A stretch of DNA of 64,000 nt, from positions 1-64,000 of the forward strand of contig JAIETL010000059.1 in assembly GCA_019745195.1 (NCBI GenBank), written 5' to 3'. This stretch comes from Beijerinckiaceae bacterium. Its GTDB lineage: Bacteria > Pseudomonadota > Alphaproteobacteria > Rhizobiales > Beijerinckiaceae. Made by a program: the position numbers and the translations under genes. The notes under the pieces were generated by a model. That model was not told the DNA's origin. It searched no databases and saw nothing but the letters and a program-made list of their open reading frames with translations. Below are positions 8,234 through 18,562 of this stretch, in pieces (positions within the stretch are counted from its first letter, which is position 1; every line of letters begins with the position of its first letter).

Positions 8234-11131
8234 TTAGTTCAAGGCGCGCCGAGTAGGATCGCCGATCGGCAAACGGCGCGCCTTCAGCTGGGCGAGCGAA
8301 CGCAACTCTCGCCGGGCATGCTCGATGTCCGCGGTTTCGAGCCCTTCGTCGAAGGACTCGAAAACCGGTCGAAGCGTAGCTTCGGCCTCTTCGTATCGCC
8401 TCGACCGGGACCAGAGGCGGGCCAGTCGTGTGGCCGAACGAAGCTCCCAGGCTCGCGCGGAGGCGTCGCGGGCCACGGCAATCGCGCGGTGGAGCAGGTT
8501 CTCTGCAGGTTCGATACCTGCACCGGCCGCGAGCAGGATTTCGGCCTTTACGCGAAAGACCTCGGGGAGATGCAGTGCGCTTCCACTGTCGATCGAAAGC
8601 TGTTCGCAGGCCTCGATGACGTCCCTTGCAGGCCCGGCCTCCCCGCAATCGAGCAGGCCCTGAGCCGTTGCGATCATCAGGGGCGCCGAGAACAGTCGAT
8701 AATGCGCGTCTTCAAGTTGGCGCATCGCAGATTGGATCAAGGCGACGCCGCCCTCCGGATCGCCTGTCGCGATCGCAACCTCGCCCCTGAACGCGCTAGC
8801 GAGCGCAGAGTAGGGGCGAAGCGAGCTGCGTTCGGCCGCGTCCTCCAGGCGCTTGATGTAAGTCAGTGCCTCGGCCCAGTCGCCTCGCCACATGAAGATC
8901 GATGGGATGCCGCTCAACGCCACCGCCTGGTGCAGCTTGAACTGTGAGGAATCGACCTCTAGCAGCGAAGCGCGAGCCAGCTGCGCGGCTCGATCGGGGA
9001 ACCCCCTCAGCCACATCCCATGCGCTCGAATGATACGGGCTCTATTAGGATGGGTCGAATAGGAGGCGTGACCGGCCATGGTGCCATCGGCGACGACCAG
9101 TCTGACCGCCTCGTCGAGGTGAGGCACGACGTCGTCGAGTTGGCCGACCTGATGCAAAGACACGCCCATCGCCAGATGGGATGCGGCGAGGGCCAGGGGA
9201 TCGGACATCGTCCTAGCGACCGCGAAGCTCCGCTGCGCTACGACGAGACCTTCGATGAAGTCGGCGCGGCGGCAGTAGAGAACATGAAGATCCGCTAGGA
9301 TCGCGAGTTCTTGGTCACGCTCGTCGAATTCGCAAGCGAGAGCGAGCGCCCGCTCGAATGCGATCCTTGTCTGATCGTTGTTACCACTGGAGTACATCAG
9401 GGATTGTGCGAATGCGCTTTGCAGGTTCATCTCCTCCCGCGACCCGATCTCATCAGGACCGAGCTGGGCAAGGCTCGCCTCACAGGTCGATCGGCACTCC
9501 GCCAGCAGCGAGAGTTTGAGGAAGAGCTTGGCGCTGCCGACAGCAAGGGCGGTCCGGACGCGTGAGTCGCCCTGCGCGCCGAAGCACCAATCGAGAGCGG
9601 CCCGCACATTAGGGACGTCGTCTGCGTCGGCCCATCGACGAAGTGGATCGGCCGCACCGTAAACGCTGGACCCACGCAGCAACTCGCAAAAATACGTCGC
9701 GTGCCGCATCGCCGCCGCCTGCAGCCCGCTTGCCGACGCCTTGGCCAGCAGATAGGTCCGCGTAGTGTCGAGCAGGCGGTAGCGTCTGGCCCCGTCGTCG
9801 CCACGCACCGACACGAGTGACTGAGCCACGAGGCCAACCATCACGTGCTCGACATCTCTTCGACCGATCTCGCCGTCCGAACCGACGTGGCATGCGGCTT
9901 CTAAGCTGAACGGGCCGACGAAGACGGCGAGCCGCGTCAAAACGGTTGCCGCCTTAGCATCGAGTAGATCGTAGCTCCAGGCGATCGTCTCCGTTAGGGT
10001 TCGATGGCGCCGCGCGGCCGTCCTCCGGCCGCCTTCCAGCGGCTGGATCTGCCCCTTGAGCAACTCCGAGAGTGCTTCCAATCCGTACGTCGGCAGCCTA
10101 CCAGCCGCGAGCTCGATCGCCAGCGCGATGCCGTCCACGTGTCGGCAGATGCCTGCGATCAGACCGGCGTCCGTGTCGACGAGCCTGCGCGTGCTGCCCG
10201 CTGCGCGCGCACGCTCGACGAAAAGCTGTACCGCCGGGTTCGACAGCACGCCGTCGAGCGTCGTCTCCTGGTCCGGGGTCGGCAGTTCGAAAGGCGATAG
10301 CGGATGGGTCCGCTCTTCCTCCAGCCGAAGCGCCTCTCTGCTGGTAGTGAGTATTCGGACCGTCGCCACGCCGGAAACCAAGCGCTCGACGATATCGGCT
10401 ACGACGCCGATCAGGTGCTCGGCACTGTCGAGAACAAGGAACGTCTCTCGCAGCCGAAGCTGCATGATGATATCCGCGATCGGATCGGCCTGCCGCACGG
10501 CGAGCCCAAGCGCCGAGGCGATGGCGCTCGCGACGAGGGCACCGTCCCGGATCGCACCGAGATCAATGAAGGCGACGTCGCCGGCGAACTCGGCTGCGAA
10601 CTCGTGCGCTGCAGCGATGGCCAAAGTGGTCTTGCCGATTCCTCCAGTCCCGACGACGGTCACGCATCTTTGCGACCTAACGCAGTCCAACAGCTTCAGC
10701 AGTTCGGTCTCGCGCCCGACGGCGCGAGCCAAACGGGACGGCAATCGGATCAGCCGATCGTCTGTGCCGTGCGAGATCGAACGGTTCGGCTGACGGTCGA
10801 TCGCGCTGACCTGCGCCACGAAGCAGTAGCCCTGTCCAGGCACGGTGGCGATAATTGGATCTTCGGACGTCTCGCCGAGCCGGCGGCGAAGTTCGACCAG
10901 TTGAAATCGAAGGCTGCCCTCACCGACCGGAATGCCCGACCAGACCTCGGCCCAGATCTCATGTTTCGAAACCGTGCGGCCGGCGTTCTTGAGAAGAAGG
11001 CGCAACAGGTCGAAAGCGCGCGCACCTAGTCTTACGCGTATCCCGTCCCGCTCGATCCGGCGCTCCGCCACGAAGACAAGGTAACGGCCGAAAGCAAAAT
11101 CGTGTCGCGATGCGCCCCGCTCCGGCCCCAT
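8234..11131 (-). CDS. winged-helix / NB-ARC ATPase / TPR transcriptional regulator
   Basis: This 965-residue signal-transduction protein begins with an OmpR/CadC-type winged helix at about residues 10-107. It is followed by an NB-ARC/STAND ATPase domain with Walker A GTGGIGKTT at 161-169 and a Walker B-like TFLVLDSAEH near 230. A long alpha-helical, probably TPR-repeat, C-terminal half spans about residues 450-950. Proteins of this plan are ATP-driven activators that oligomerise when the sensor half binds a ligand. It is a single gene facing the 555-base gap at 11132-11686 and converging on the SDR operon. The target is unknown. Confidence 0.85.
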   Translation of the reverse strand: MGPERGASRHDFAFGRYLVFVAERRIERDGIRVRLGARAFDLLRLLLKNAGRTVSKHEIWAEVWSGIPVGEGSLRFQLVELRRRLGETSEDPIIATVPGQGYCFVAQVSAIDRQPNRSISHGTDDRLIRLPSRLARAVGRETELLKLLDCVRSQRCVTVVGTGGIGKTTLAIAAAHEFAAEFAGDVAFIDLGAIRDGALVASAIASALGLAVRQADPIADIIMQLRLRETFLVLDSAEHLIGVVADIVERLVSGVATVRILTTSREALRLEEERTHPLSPFELPTPDQETTLDGVLSNPAVQLFVERARAAGSTRRLVDTDAGLIAGICRHVDGIALAIELAAGRLPTYGLEALSELLKGQIQPLEGGRRTAARRHRTLTETIAWSYDLLDAKAATVLTRLAVFVGPFSLEAACHVGSDGEIGRRDVEHVMVGLVAQSLVSVRGDDGARRYRLLDTTRTYLLAKASASGLQAAAMRHATYFCELLRGSSVYGAADPLRRWADADDVPNVRAALDWCFGAQGDSRVRTALAVGSAKLFLKLSLLAECRSTCEASLAQLGPDEIGSREEMNLQSAFAQSLMYSSGNNDQTRIAFERALALACEFDERDQELAILADLHVLYCRRADFIEGLVVAQRSFAVARTMSDPLALAASHLAMGVSLHQVGQLDDVVPHLDEAVRLVVADGTMAGHASYSTHPNRARIIRAHGMWLRGFPDRAAQLARASLLEVDSSQFKLHQAVALSGIPSIFMWRGDWAEALTYIKRLEDAAERSSLRPYSALASAFRGEVAIATGDPEGGVALIQSAMRQLEDAHYRLFSAPLMIATAQGLLDCGEAGPARDVIEACEQLSIDSGSALHLPEVFRVKAEILLAAGAGIEPAENLLHRAIAVARDASARAWELRSATRLARLWSRSRRYEEAEATLRPVFESFDEGLETADIEHARRELRSLAQLKARRLPIGDPTRRALN

Positions 11132-11686
11132 CTATCGTCCTCCTGCCCGACGTTACCCCCGGCCCGCATCTGCAAGCCACGGGCCGCGGAGACTAGCAGA
11201 ACCGAGAGAGCGCGGGGTTGCGAAATTTAATACGTGTGGTTCGCGCCGGTTCGGGCGCGAAGTTGGACTAGCGGGCGTATCGCTTAAGGCCAGCACAAGT
11301 ACCTCAGCGGGACGGGCAGGCGCGCGCGCTCATCACTTCTTGGAATCGGCGTACATGAGACAGGTTTTGGCGTTGATCATTTCGGGCATAACAAAATCCT
11401 CTGATCTGATCGCTCCGGTGTGCCTCGGGACTCGAACTGACAAAGCTTACATATCGCTGATTGTCGTGGACAAAGAGCGCGGTCTTGTCGAGAGATTGGG
11501 GGAAGAGGACGCGTTTATGAGCAGCCCCATTTCAACGGCGGCCGCGACAGTGCAGGCGCGACAGAATATCTCGACCGCGCTCCTTGGGAGGGCGGCCAAG
11601 ATAACATCGCACTCGGATATTCCGGGTTTGTCGAGGCGGCATGATTCAAAGGTGCCCGATCGCTGCAGCGATCGTTAAGTGTGGCG
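11132..11686. other. intergenic gap, no gene recognised
   Basis: This 555-base gap separates the large regulator from the cupin gene. A 112-residue plus-strand frame (11340-11678) is open but has no homology I recognise, poor composition and no clear ribosome site. The motif CTGATCTGATC near 11401, also seen in variant form near 3490 and 4681, suggests remains of an insertion element. Confidence 0.4.
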
Positions 11687-12193
11687 TCAGCCGAAGCGCA
11701 GACCGGCACTCGCGTTGTCGGCCGGACTTCCGATCCAGTGGCCGTGGGCCACGGCGCGCTCTAGGAACCGTTGCACATCTTCAGGCGAGGGTGCGCCGGG
11801 TTCAATTTCTGAGACGGGCCGGCCGATTTCATGGAAAAAACGGCCCAGCCCTGATGTCGTTACGATCAAGACCGACGCGGGCGCTGCCGAGTTATTCCGC
11901 CAAGCATGGCGCTGCCATCCCAGCAGATCAAGGCATTCGCCCACGCTGAGCGAGATCCATTTATCTTCGACGAACGCATCCAGTGTTCCCGAGAGCACAT
12001 AAAACGTCTCCCGGTCGGCATGGGCATGGAGAGGCACGACCACGCCGGGATCGACTTCGCCAAGCATCAGGCAATAACCGGCTCCGTCATCGGAGACATC
12101 CGTGAGATGCCTGATCCGCGGACCGAGCACATCGAGTGTTCCCCGCGAAGGTACCCCGCGAGGGACGTCGCTGAAACTGTGATGATTCATCAT
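11687..12193 (-). CDS. cupin-domain protein
   Basis: This protein of about 168 residues is built around one small beta-barrel cupin. The first metal-binding motif is visible in PLHAHADRETFYVLSG (two His and a Glu), while the second is less regular, around GWQRHAWRN with a His. The start at 12193 (or the next ATG at 12190) gives a normal N-terminus; the frame is open to 12376 but the extension is unlike protein. It lies between the large regulator and the diheme cytochrome gene and has no obvious operon partner. Confidence 0.75.
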   Translation of the reverse strand: MMNHHSFSDVPRGVPSRGTLDVLGPRIRHLTDVSDDGAGYCLMLGEVDPGVVVPLHAHADRETFYVLSGTLDAFVEDKWISLSVGECLDLLGWQRHAWRNNSAAPASVLIVTTSGLGRFFHEIGRPVSEIEPGAPSPEDVQRFLERAVAHGHWIGSPADNASAGLRFG

Positions 12194-12464
12194 ATATTCC
12201 AAGGTGTTTCGCTTACTTTTGAGCGATGGGTTGGCGGTTGTAGCACTGGCCGGACCAGCTGAAGTGTCGCGTAGGCGGCAGGGGCGATGACACGAGAAGA
12301 TCAACGGCGGCCAGTGAGATGTAGGGCGACGCTGGATGGGGGCTTGGCAAATCCCCGCGAGGAGGCGTCGCGTCACGGCCCATCACGATGCCCGCTGCCC
12401 GCCGCTTCGGGCGCGCCCCGGCGGGACAAAACGAGCGGACCGGCTTGAGAGTCTGTAGGCGAAC

Positions 12465-13136
12465 TCAGCCCGATGGACAGTTCGCACCCGTGGCGATCCA
12501 GGCGTCGATCAGCCCACCGAACTGCGCTTGAGTACCTGGTGCGGGCTCGCGTCCGTCGCCTGGATGCCACGCCCAGCCCACAAGGTGATCCTCGGCCATG
12601 TGCGATTTGATCTGAGCGAGCGAGCGCCCGCCGTTTCGGCCCGGGTCCTTGATCTGCTCGCAGATCTGACCCAGCGTTCGACCCTGCCACCCCATGGAGG
12701 CCGGCGCGAGCCCCCAATGCGGGGCACCCGGCACGGTCGTGATCCCGGCGCTGAGAGTCGCCGTGTTCTCCTGGCGGTGACAGGTGGAACACGGCAATCC
12801 CGGCGCCCCGGTGCCCCCGTCGCCCGCAAGCATAGGCGGGACGTGGGGATGCAGGTTCTCCGCCTGCGTCGGCCGGCGAGTTGCGGGGTGGCAGTTCATG
12901 CAGCGGGGATGCTGCAACACCTTGCCCGCCTCGGCGAACAGGGCGATCGAACGCTGGTTCGCATCCGCGATCGACGCGAAGCTCGCGGAATCCTGGAGCG
13001 ACTTTGGACTGGGCTGAGCGTCGGCACGATCAGAACGCAGTGGATCGAACCCGATCAACGCCGCCGCGGTCGCCAAGAAGCAGATTATCGCTAGGCGGAT
13101 CAGCGTCCGGCATCGCGGTGCAGGTGTGTCGATCAT
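12465..13136 (-). CDS. secreted diheme c-type cytochrome, iso-quinoline-oxidoreductase-associated type (cluster II)
   Basis: This 223-residue protein has an N-terminal hydrophobic export segment (about 12-30) and two heme motifs, CMNCH at 79-83 and CSTCH at 116-120. Its ATG overlaps the stop of the upstream hydroxylase large subunit in an ATGA arrangement, which shows tight coupling. The C-terminal half is shared with the 193-residue cytochrome at 30308-30889, including a WHL/WGLAP...MGW segment. It is the likely electron acceptor of the cluster II hydroxylase. Confidence 0.85.
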   Translation of the reverse strand: MIDTPAPRCRTLIRLAIICFLATAAALIGFDPLRSDRADAQPSPKSLQDSASFASIADANQRSIALFAEAGKVLQHPRCMNCHPATRRPTQAENLHPHVPPMLAGDGGTGAPGLPCSTCHRQENTATLSAGITTVPGAPHWGLAPASMGWQGRTLGQICEQIKDPGRNGGRSLAQIKSHMAEDHLVGWAWHPGDGREPAPGTQAQFGGLIDAWIATGANCPSG

Positions 13137-15295
13137 GCGGGCTGCACCATGGTGGGGTCGAGTGGAAGGCTGAGAAGGCGTTTGCCCGTGATGCTGCGGA
13201 TCGCGTTGAGCACTGCCGGAGCGACAACCGCCGTTCCGGGCTCGCCGACGCCCCCGGGCTCCTCGACGCTGTCCATGATGATCACCTCGATCGCCGGGGA
13301 CTCGTTCATCCGCACCACGGGGTAGTCATGGAAATTCGATTGCTCGACCTGCCCGTCGCGCACGGTGATCTTTCCGAAGAGTGCCGCGCTCAATCCGAAG
13401 ATGATGCCGCCCTCGATCTGCTGCCTCACGATGCTCGGATTGACGGCGCGGCCGCAGTCGACGACGCAGGTCATGCGAGGCACCCGGATGCGACCTTGCT
13501 CGTCCATATCGACCTGCGAGACGAGTGCGATATGGCTTCCGAAGGCCGACAGGATCGCGACGCCGCGGCCGCTGTTGCGGGGCAATGCGTTCCCCCAGCC
13601 GCCCTCCATGGCGGCGCGGTCTAGGACGGCCAGGATGCGCGAGCCGGGCTCCAGCAAGGCGCGGCGGTAGTCCACAGGGTCGCGGCCGGCTCGATGGGCC
13701 AACTCGTCGATGACGGATTCGACGATGAACCCGTTGCGCGTGTCGCCGACGCCGCGCCAGTTTCCAACCAACAAGCCGCTTGGCGGGTCGTTCCGGACGA
13801 AGTCCACCGATAGACTCGGTAGGACGTAAGGCCCATAGGCTCCGCCCGTGACGTCGAGATCGATGCCGTTCCGGAAATACCCCGGCAGGAACCAGGCCAT
13901 CACGGCTGGGCCGACTATCCGGTGATCCCAGCTCGCCGGCATGCCGCGATCGTCGAGCCCGACCTTGACCCGACTGTGGTTGTGGAAGCGGTAGGAGCTC
14001 TGCCGCATGTCTTCCTCGCGGCTCCAAGTGACCTTCACCGGTCCATCGACCTGACGCGCGATCAGCGCGGCTTGCGTGATCCATTCCGACTGGAGCCTGC
14101 GCCCGAAGCCGCCGCCGATGAGGAGATTGTTGACCCTCACCGCCTCTGCTGAAAGCCCGAGTGCCAGAGCAACCTCATTGCGTGCCCGGCCCGGCGCCTG
14201 GCTGCCCGCCCAGATCTCGCAGGATCCGGGGCGGACATGCGCCGTGCAGGAAAGCGGCTCCAGCGCGGCGTGCGCAAGCATCGGCAAACGGAAGACCGCC
14301 TCGTAGGTTGCCTTCGCACCGCCCATCGCGCGCGCCGGCTCGCCCTTGGTCTCGGCGATCAGTCCTTGCGTTTCGAGCGCCGTGTCACATGTCGAGACCA
14401 GAGCGGCGGTGTCGAGTGACGCGTTGGCACCGTCGGACCACTCGGGTTTTAAAGCCGCGAGACCCTTGCGCGCAGCGCCGGTATGGTCCGCCACGACGGC
14501 GATCGCGTTGGGCAGTTCCACCACCTGCCGAACTCCGCGGACCGCCAGCGCGGGTGCGTGATCGACCCGCCTCAAGCTGCCGCCGAACACTGGGCAGGCC
14601 ATCACGCTCGCATAGCGCAGTCCCGGCAGCCGGACATCGATGCCGAAAATCGCCGAGCCGTCGACCTTCGACGGCGAGTCGATGCGCGCCAAGGCCTTGC
14701 CGACCACACGAAGCGTGCCGGTCTTCAGTGGGGGGTCCTGCGGCACCTCCAACGTGCTGGCGACCTCGACGAGCGCCCCATAGGCAACCCTTCGGCCGCT
14801 GGCCGGATGCAGCACATGGCCAGCCTCCGCGTGGCAGGCAGCGGCGGGCACCGACCACGTATGCGCGGCGGCCTCGACGAGCATGACCCGTGCGGCCGCC
14901 CCAGCCTGTCGCATCGGCTTCCAGGCACCGCGCAGGCTCAGCGAGCCGCCGGTGATCTGCTCTCCCAGCAAGGGGCTGACGTACCGCGCGTTGTCGCCAA
15001 TCGCATGTTCGATCCGAACGTCGGACGGCTCGATCTCCAGCTCCTCGGCCACAAGCATCGCAACCGACATCAGCGCGCCCTGCCCCATCTCGGCGTAAGG
15101 CGAGATGAGGGTGACGACGCCGCCCCGATCGATGCGTACGACGCCGTTGGGCTGAAACGTGGGCGCACCTGCGGTTTGCGCGACTGCGGTATCGCCCGAG
15201 AGCCGAAACCCCACCGCGAGCTCACCGATCACCCCTGCGGCGACGGCGAGCAGGGCGCGACGGGACGGCGAGAAGCCGGTTACGACAGGTTTCAT
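13133..15295 (-). CDS. molybdopterin-binding hydroxylase large subunit, IorB/CoxL type (cluster II)
   Basis: This 720-residue catalytic subunit carries a Tat signal (SRRALLA at 11-17), a GGGFGRR cofactor loop in the middle and GVGE at 682-685 with the catalytic Glu685. The start at 15295 is placed one base after the stop of the upstream iron-sulfur gene, exactly as in cluster I; the longer open frame to 15439 overlaps that gene and is not protein-like. It is clearly a paralogue of 834-3002 but diverged, so substrate ranges may differ. It is coupled to the diheme cytochrome downstream. Confidence 0.9.
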   Translation of the reverse strand: MKPVVTGFSPSRRALLAVAAGVIGELAVGFRLSGDTAVAQTAGAPTFQPNGVVRIDRGGVVTLISPYAEMGQGALMSVAMLVAEELEIEPSDVRIEHAIGDNARYVSPLLGEQITGGSLSLRGAWKPMRQAGAAARVMLVEAAAHTWSVPAAACHAEAGHVLHPASGRRVAYGALVEVASTLEVPQDPPLKTGTLRVVGKALARIDSPSKVDGSAIFGIDVRLPGLRYASVMACPVFGGSLRRVDHAPALAVRGVRQVVELPNAIAVVADHTGAARKGLAALKPEWSDGANASLDTAALVSTCDTALETQGLIAETKGEPARAMGGAKATYEAVFRLPMLAHAALEPLSCTAHVRPGSCEIWAGSQAPGRARNEVALALGLSAEAVRVNNLLIGGGFGRRLQSEWITQAALIARQVDGPVKVTWSREEDMRQSSYRFHNHSRVKVGLDDRGMPASWDHRIVGPAVMAWFLPGYFRNGIDLDVTGGAYGPYVLPSLSVDFVRNDPPSGLLVGNWRGVGDTRNGFIVESVIDELAHRAGRDPVDYRRALLEPGSRILAVLDRAAMEGGWGNALPRNSGRGVAILSAFGSHIALVSQVDMDEQGRIRVPRMTCVVDCGRAVNPSIVRQQIEGGIIFGLSAALFGKITVRDGQVEQSNFHDYPVVRMNESPAIEVIIMDSVEEPGGVGEPGTAVVAPAVLNAIRSITGKRLLSLPLDPTMVQPA

Positions 15296-15296
15296 G

Positions 15297-15770
15297 TTAT
15301 GGCGCCTTGGCTGATGGCGGGAGATCGACGGCGGCCTGCTTGATCGCGGCGCGGATGCGCCCATACGTCCCGCAGCGGCAGATGTTGCCCGACATGGCCG
15401 CATCGATGTCCGCGTCGTCCGGGGCGGGCTTGGCATCAAGCAATGCCGCGGCCTGCATCAATTGGCCGGACTGGCAATAGCCGCATTGGACCACGTCGGT
15501 GGACAGCCAGGCCTTTTGCAGAGCCTGACCCGTAGCGCTTCCGCTCAACGCCTCGATCGTGACGATGGGCTGCTCGCCGATATCGCCGACAGGGGTTACG
15601 CAGGCACGCCTAGGTTGACCGCCGACATGGACGGTACAGGCGCCGCACATCGCGATGCCGCAGCCGAACTTCGTACCGGTCAGTCCGAACACGTCCCGAA
15701 GCACCCATAGCAGTGGCGTGTCGGGATCGACGTCAGCCTCTCGCTTGGTGCCGTTCACCTGGATCAACAT
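15297..15770 (-). CDS. [2Fe-2S] small subunit of molybdenum hydroxylase, IorA type (cluster II)
   Basis: This 157-residue subunit shows the C-x4-C-x2-C motif of the ferredoxin-like cluster ([14 protein letters not shown]) with a later Cys, and the CGYC...CRCG cysteines of the second cluster. It is one base upstream of its large subunit and has no export signal of its own. It closely parallels 3004-3483 and 34015-34482. Confidence 0.92.
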   Translation of the reverse strand: MLIQVNGTKREADVDPDTPLLWVLRDVFGLTGTKFGCGIAMCGACTVHVGGQPRRACVTPVGDIGEQPIVTIEALSGSATGQALQKAWLSTDVVQCGYCQSGQLMQAAALLDAKPAPDDADIDAAMSGNICRCGTYGRIRAAIKQAAVDLPPSAKAP

Positions 15771-15842
15771 CGGCCATCGCCCCTCGTGTCGCGCAACTCG
15801 GTTGGAGCGCCATTTGTCAGCATGCAGGCTGTCGTCCCGGTC

Positions 15843-15869
15843 GTCAGGTTAGGAGTTGCTAGATCGCGT
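15843..15869. repeat. 27-base dispersed repeat, copy 2
   Basis: This second copy of the repeat at 4728-4754 shares 25 of 27 bases and the same orientation. It lies between the cluster II iron-sulfur gene and the hypothetical gene at 15894. Confidence 0.6.
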
Positions 15870-15893
15870 TAGCCGGTTTGCTGACAGCCGATC

Positions 15894-16310
15894 TCAATGG
15901 TAGGTATCGCCGGTGCGCGCGCCGGGCCCCGGCGGTTCGTCTCGGAATTGGCGAAGGACTGTGTCGCCGACCCAAGGTCCAACGGCCTCCTGATCCAGGG
16001 TCGGCGGAACGGCGGTCTCGTCGAGGGCGATCAGCACCTCGACACCGACATCCCAGAACTCCGACGCCGAGCCTGCACGCGCGGAACTGGGGGCATGGCG
16101 CCGGCGATAGGCTTGGAGCTCGCTTTCGTGGCGGCCGACGACGATGTGCCGGACCCTCCCATCGGCGACTACGATGAGGACCGGCCCGTGAACGGTCGGC
16201 GCGATCGCGTAGCGAGGCCTTTTGAGCAACGAGGCGCTCGCCGCCATGACGAGGCCCGACAGGCCTTCCAGGCTGGTGAACTGGTGAATGCCACCCAGGT
16301 TCGAGAACAT
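15894..16310 (-). CDS. hypothetical protein
   Basis: This 138-residue frame has balanced protein-like composition and beta-strand-like stretches such as GPVLIVVADGRVRHIVVG, and ends in a proline/glycine-rich tail. I do not recognise a family. It lies in the cluster II cassette, between the iron-sulfur subunit and the SDR on the same strand, whereas cluster I has no counterpart. It might be a small accessory protein of the hydroxylase or a remnant. Confidence 0.45.
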   Translation of the reverse strand: MFSNLGGIHQFTSLEGLSGLVMAASASLLKRPRYAIAPTVHGPVLIVVADGRVRHIVVGRHESELQAYRRRHAPSSARAGSASEFWDVGVEVLIALDETAVPPTLDQEAVGPWVGDTVLRQFRDEPPGPGARTGDTYH

Positions 16311-16413
16311 GTCGAGATTTTCCTTCTGGCCACGACTTGCGCGGCACCGGCTCGTGGGTCGGGCGCTGCAGCAGGACCCCGGGAGGCCGAGGCCTCCCGG
16401 GTCTGAGGGCGCA

Positions 16414-17250
16414 TCAGGCTCCGTCGCCGAAATCGGTGCTGACCGAGACCTCGCGCCATCGCGCCAGCTCGCCGGATACGAAGGCGTTCTTCGCCTCGAT
16501 CGCCGCTACGGCGTCGCTGCCATAGGGCATGCGCAGCGGTGGATTGGCCGACCCGGCGAGTGCCACGATGGCCTGGGCGAGTTTGGCGGGATCGCCGGGC
16601 TGACGATGGCTCAGGTTGGCGGCATGCTCGCGCACTAGCCCGGCAGTGCCATCATAGTCCGCGATGCGGGACGCGCTGACGCTCAGCGACCGCGCGTCCA
16701 GGAAGTCGGTGCGGAAATAGCCGGGCTCGATGATCGTGACCTTGATGCCGAGCGGCTCCAATTCGGCGGCGAGAGCCTCGGAGAGACCCTCGACCGCAAA
16801 CTTCGTCGAGCAGTACACTCCGAAGCCCGCGCCGCTGCGATATCCCCCGATGGAGGATATGTTCAGGACCCGCCCGCTTCGGGCGCTGCGCATGTGCGGC
16901 AACACGGCGCGCGTGACGTTCAACAGTCCGAAGACGTTGGTCTTGTAAAGTTTCTCGATCTCGGCTCCGGTTGCCTCCTCGACCGCTCCCAGCAGCCCGA
17001 AGCCGGCATTGTTGAGCAGAATGTCGATCCGTCCGAAGCGCTTGATCGCTTCGCTGGCCGCGGCATGGGCCTGTGCCTCGTCGGTGACGTCGAGGGCCAC
17101 CGCCAGAAGGTGGGGATGCTCCCCGAGGGCTGCGGTAACCGATTGGGGATCGCGTGCCGTCGCGACCACAGCGTCACCAGCTTCCAACGCCAGCTGGGCC
17201 ACGAGGGCACCGAAGCCCCGGGAAGCGCCTGTGATGAACCAGGTTCTCAT
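16414..17250 (-). CDS. short-chain dehydrogenase/reductase (cluster II)
   Basis: This 278-residue SDR has the TGASRGFG motif at residues 7-14, LLNNAG, and YCSTK at the active site. It begins with the same MRTWFITGASRGFGAL sequence as the cluster I SDR at 3585-4430, and the two stay close over their whole length. This supports duplication of a hydroxylase-plus-SDR cassette. Confidence 0.88.
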   Translation of the reverse strand: MRTWFITGASRGFGALVAQLALEAGDAVVATARDPQSVTAALGEHPHLLAVALDVTDEAQAHAAASEAIKRFGRIDILLNNAGFGLLGAVEEATGAEIEKLYKTNVFGLLNVTRAVLPHMRSARSGRVLNISSIGGYRSGAGFGVYCSTKFAVEGLSEALAAELEPLGIKVTIIEPGYFRTDFLDARSLSVSASRIADYDGTAGLVREHAANLSHRQPGDPAKLAQAIVALAGSANPPLRMPYGSDAVAAIEAKNAFVSGELARWREVSVSTDFGDGA

Positions 17251-17530
17251 GATCTCTTTTCCTTCCGTTCCGGCCCATCGCCGACGTTCGAAAGGTAGTC
17301 CGGTGCATTGAATGAGATAATTCCCTCAATCATCAACGTAAACATGAGCAGAGCTCAGCAATGATGTCGTCCATGGATCGAGCTTCGTAGCCGCGCTTCG
17401 ACGAGCCATCGGTGTCTGCATCGGAGTGTTGGCGTCGCCGATGGATTGCGGGCCGAGCGAGCCGGGTGGGGCTAAGCCTGGGATCGTTGACGTGGGGCAG
17501 CAGCGGAAGGACTGGGTCGAGGTCTCGCCT

Positions 17531-18562
17531 TCAGCCGACGCCACGCAACGTGATACGTGTCATTTCGGATGGTCTTCCGAGGCGAAGAGCGAAGCCGGGC
17601 CATAGTGCGGTGCCGTTGCTGACGTAGAGCGTCATCCCGCCGACTTGGTAGCGGCCTGACACGAAGCCGCCGTTGGCGTTCGCGACGAGCCGGTCCAAGC
17701 CCACGTTCATGCCCCCATGCGTGTGTCCAGATAGCTGTAGAGAGATACCGTGCGCCGCTGCGTGTCTGGCTTTCCGTGGTTGATGATCCAGCAGCAGAAC
17801 CGGTACACCGACAGGCGCACCCGCCAGGGCCGCTCCTAGATCCGGGCCGGGATGGCCGTGTGAACGGGCCGACAGATCCGTGACGCCGGCGAGCACGATC
17901 CGGGCACGTCCGCGAGCCAGGACTGCGTGCCCATTCTCAAGCATGACTATCCCCATACCCGTCAGATGGCGCACCCACGCGGTGTAGTCGAAGAAGTACT
18001 CGTGGTTGCCGGGGATCGCAAAAATGCCATCCGGTGCGTTGAGTTGGCGTAAGGGCTCTACGTCGGCGTGACGCATTGCGAGCGAGCCGTCGATGAAGTC
18101 TCCGGTCACGACGATAAGATCGACGTCGGATGCATTGGCTCGATCAACCACCCGTGTTGCCCAGCTCCGCGGATATAGGCGGCTGATGTGCAGGTCGGTT
18201 AGTTGCAGCAGACGATAGCCCTCGAACTCGAATGGCAAGCCGGGGATCGCGATCTCTACGTTCTTGACGGGCGGTACCCTCAAGGCACCAGTGACGCCGA
18301 CCGCGCCGATCAGTGCCGCGACGCCAGCCATCACATAGCGCAATTCATCCGGGACACCGATAACGCTCAGCCGGACCAGCATGACGGTCAATATGCCGAT
18401 GTCGAGCAGAAGCTGCAGAACGGCCAGTAGCGCGAGTGTACCGAATGCCCAATTGAACAGGATGACGACAACCCGGGGGAATTCGGGTGCAAACACCGAG
18501 CCGGACGAGAGTCGAGACCAGAAATGGTACTGCGACGCCCCAAGCATCATCAGCGCGATCAC
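17531..18562 (-). CDS. membrane-anchored metallophosphoesterase
   Basis: This protein of 343 residues or more has N-terminal membrane helices (about residues 28-60 and 75-92) followed by a calcineurin-like phosphoesterase domain. The metal motifs are LTDLHIS, VTGDFIDG, PGNHEYF and SGHTHGG. It resembles the YaeI/YkuE group, which acts on lipid-linked phosphates. The first standard start is the GTG at 18562, but the same frame stays open upstream to about 18740 and encodes another hydrophobic helix without any ATG, GTG or TTG. Either the true start is a rare codon or the original start was lost. Confidence 0.8.
   Translation of the reverse strand: MIALMMLGASQYHFWSRLSSGSVFAPEFPRVVVILFNWAFGTLALLAVLQLLLDIGILTVMLVRLSVIGVPDELRYVMAGVAALIGAVGVTGALRVPPVKNVEIAIPGLPFEFEGYRLLQLTDLHISRLYPRSWATRVVDRANASDVDLIVVTGDFIDGSLAMRHADVEPLRQLNAPDGIFAIPGNHEYFFDYTAWVRHLTGMGIVMLENGHAVLARGRARIVLAGVTDLSARSHGHPGPDLGAALAGAPVGVPVLLLDHQPRKARHAAAHGISLQLSGHTHGGMNVGLDRLVANANGGFVSGRYQVGGMTLYVSNGTALWPGFALRLGRPSEMTRITLRGVG

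Noticed and set aside
11340..11678. 112-residue plus-strand frame
   Set aside because: No homology, no ribosome site and poor composition; treated as non-coding.
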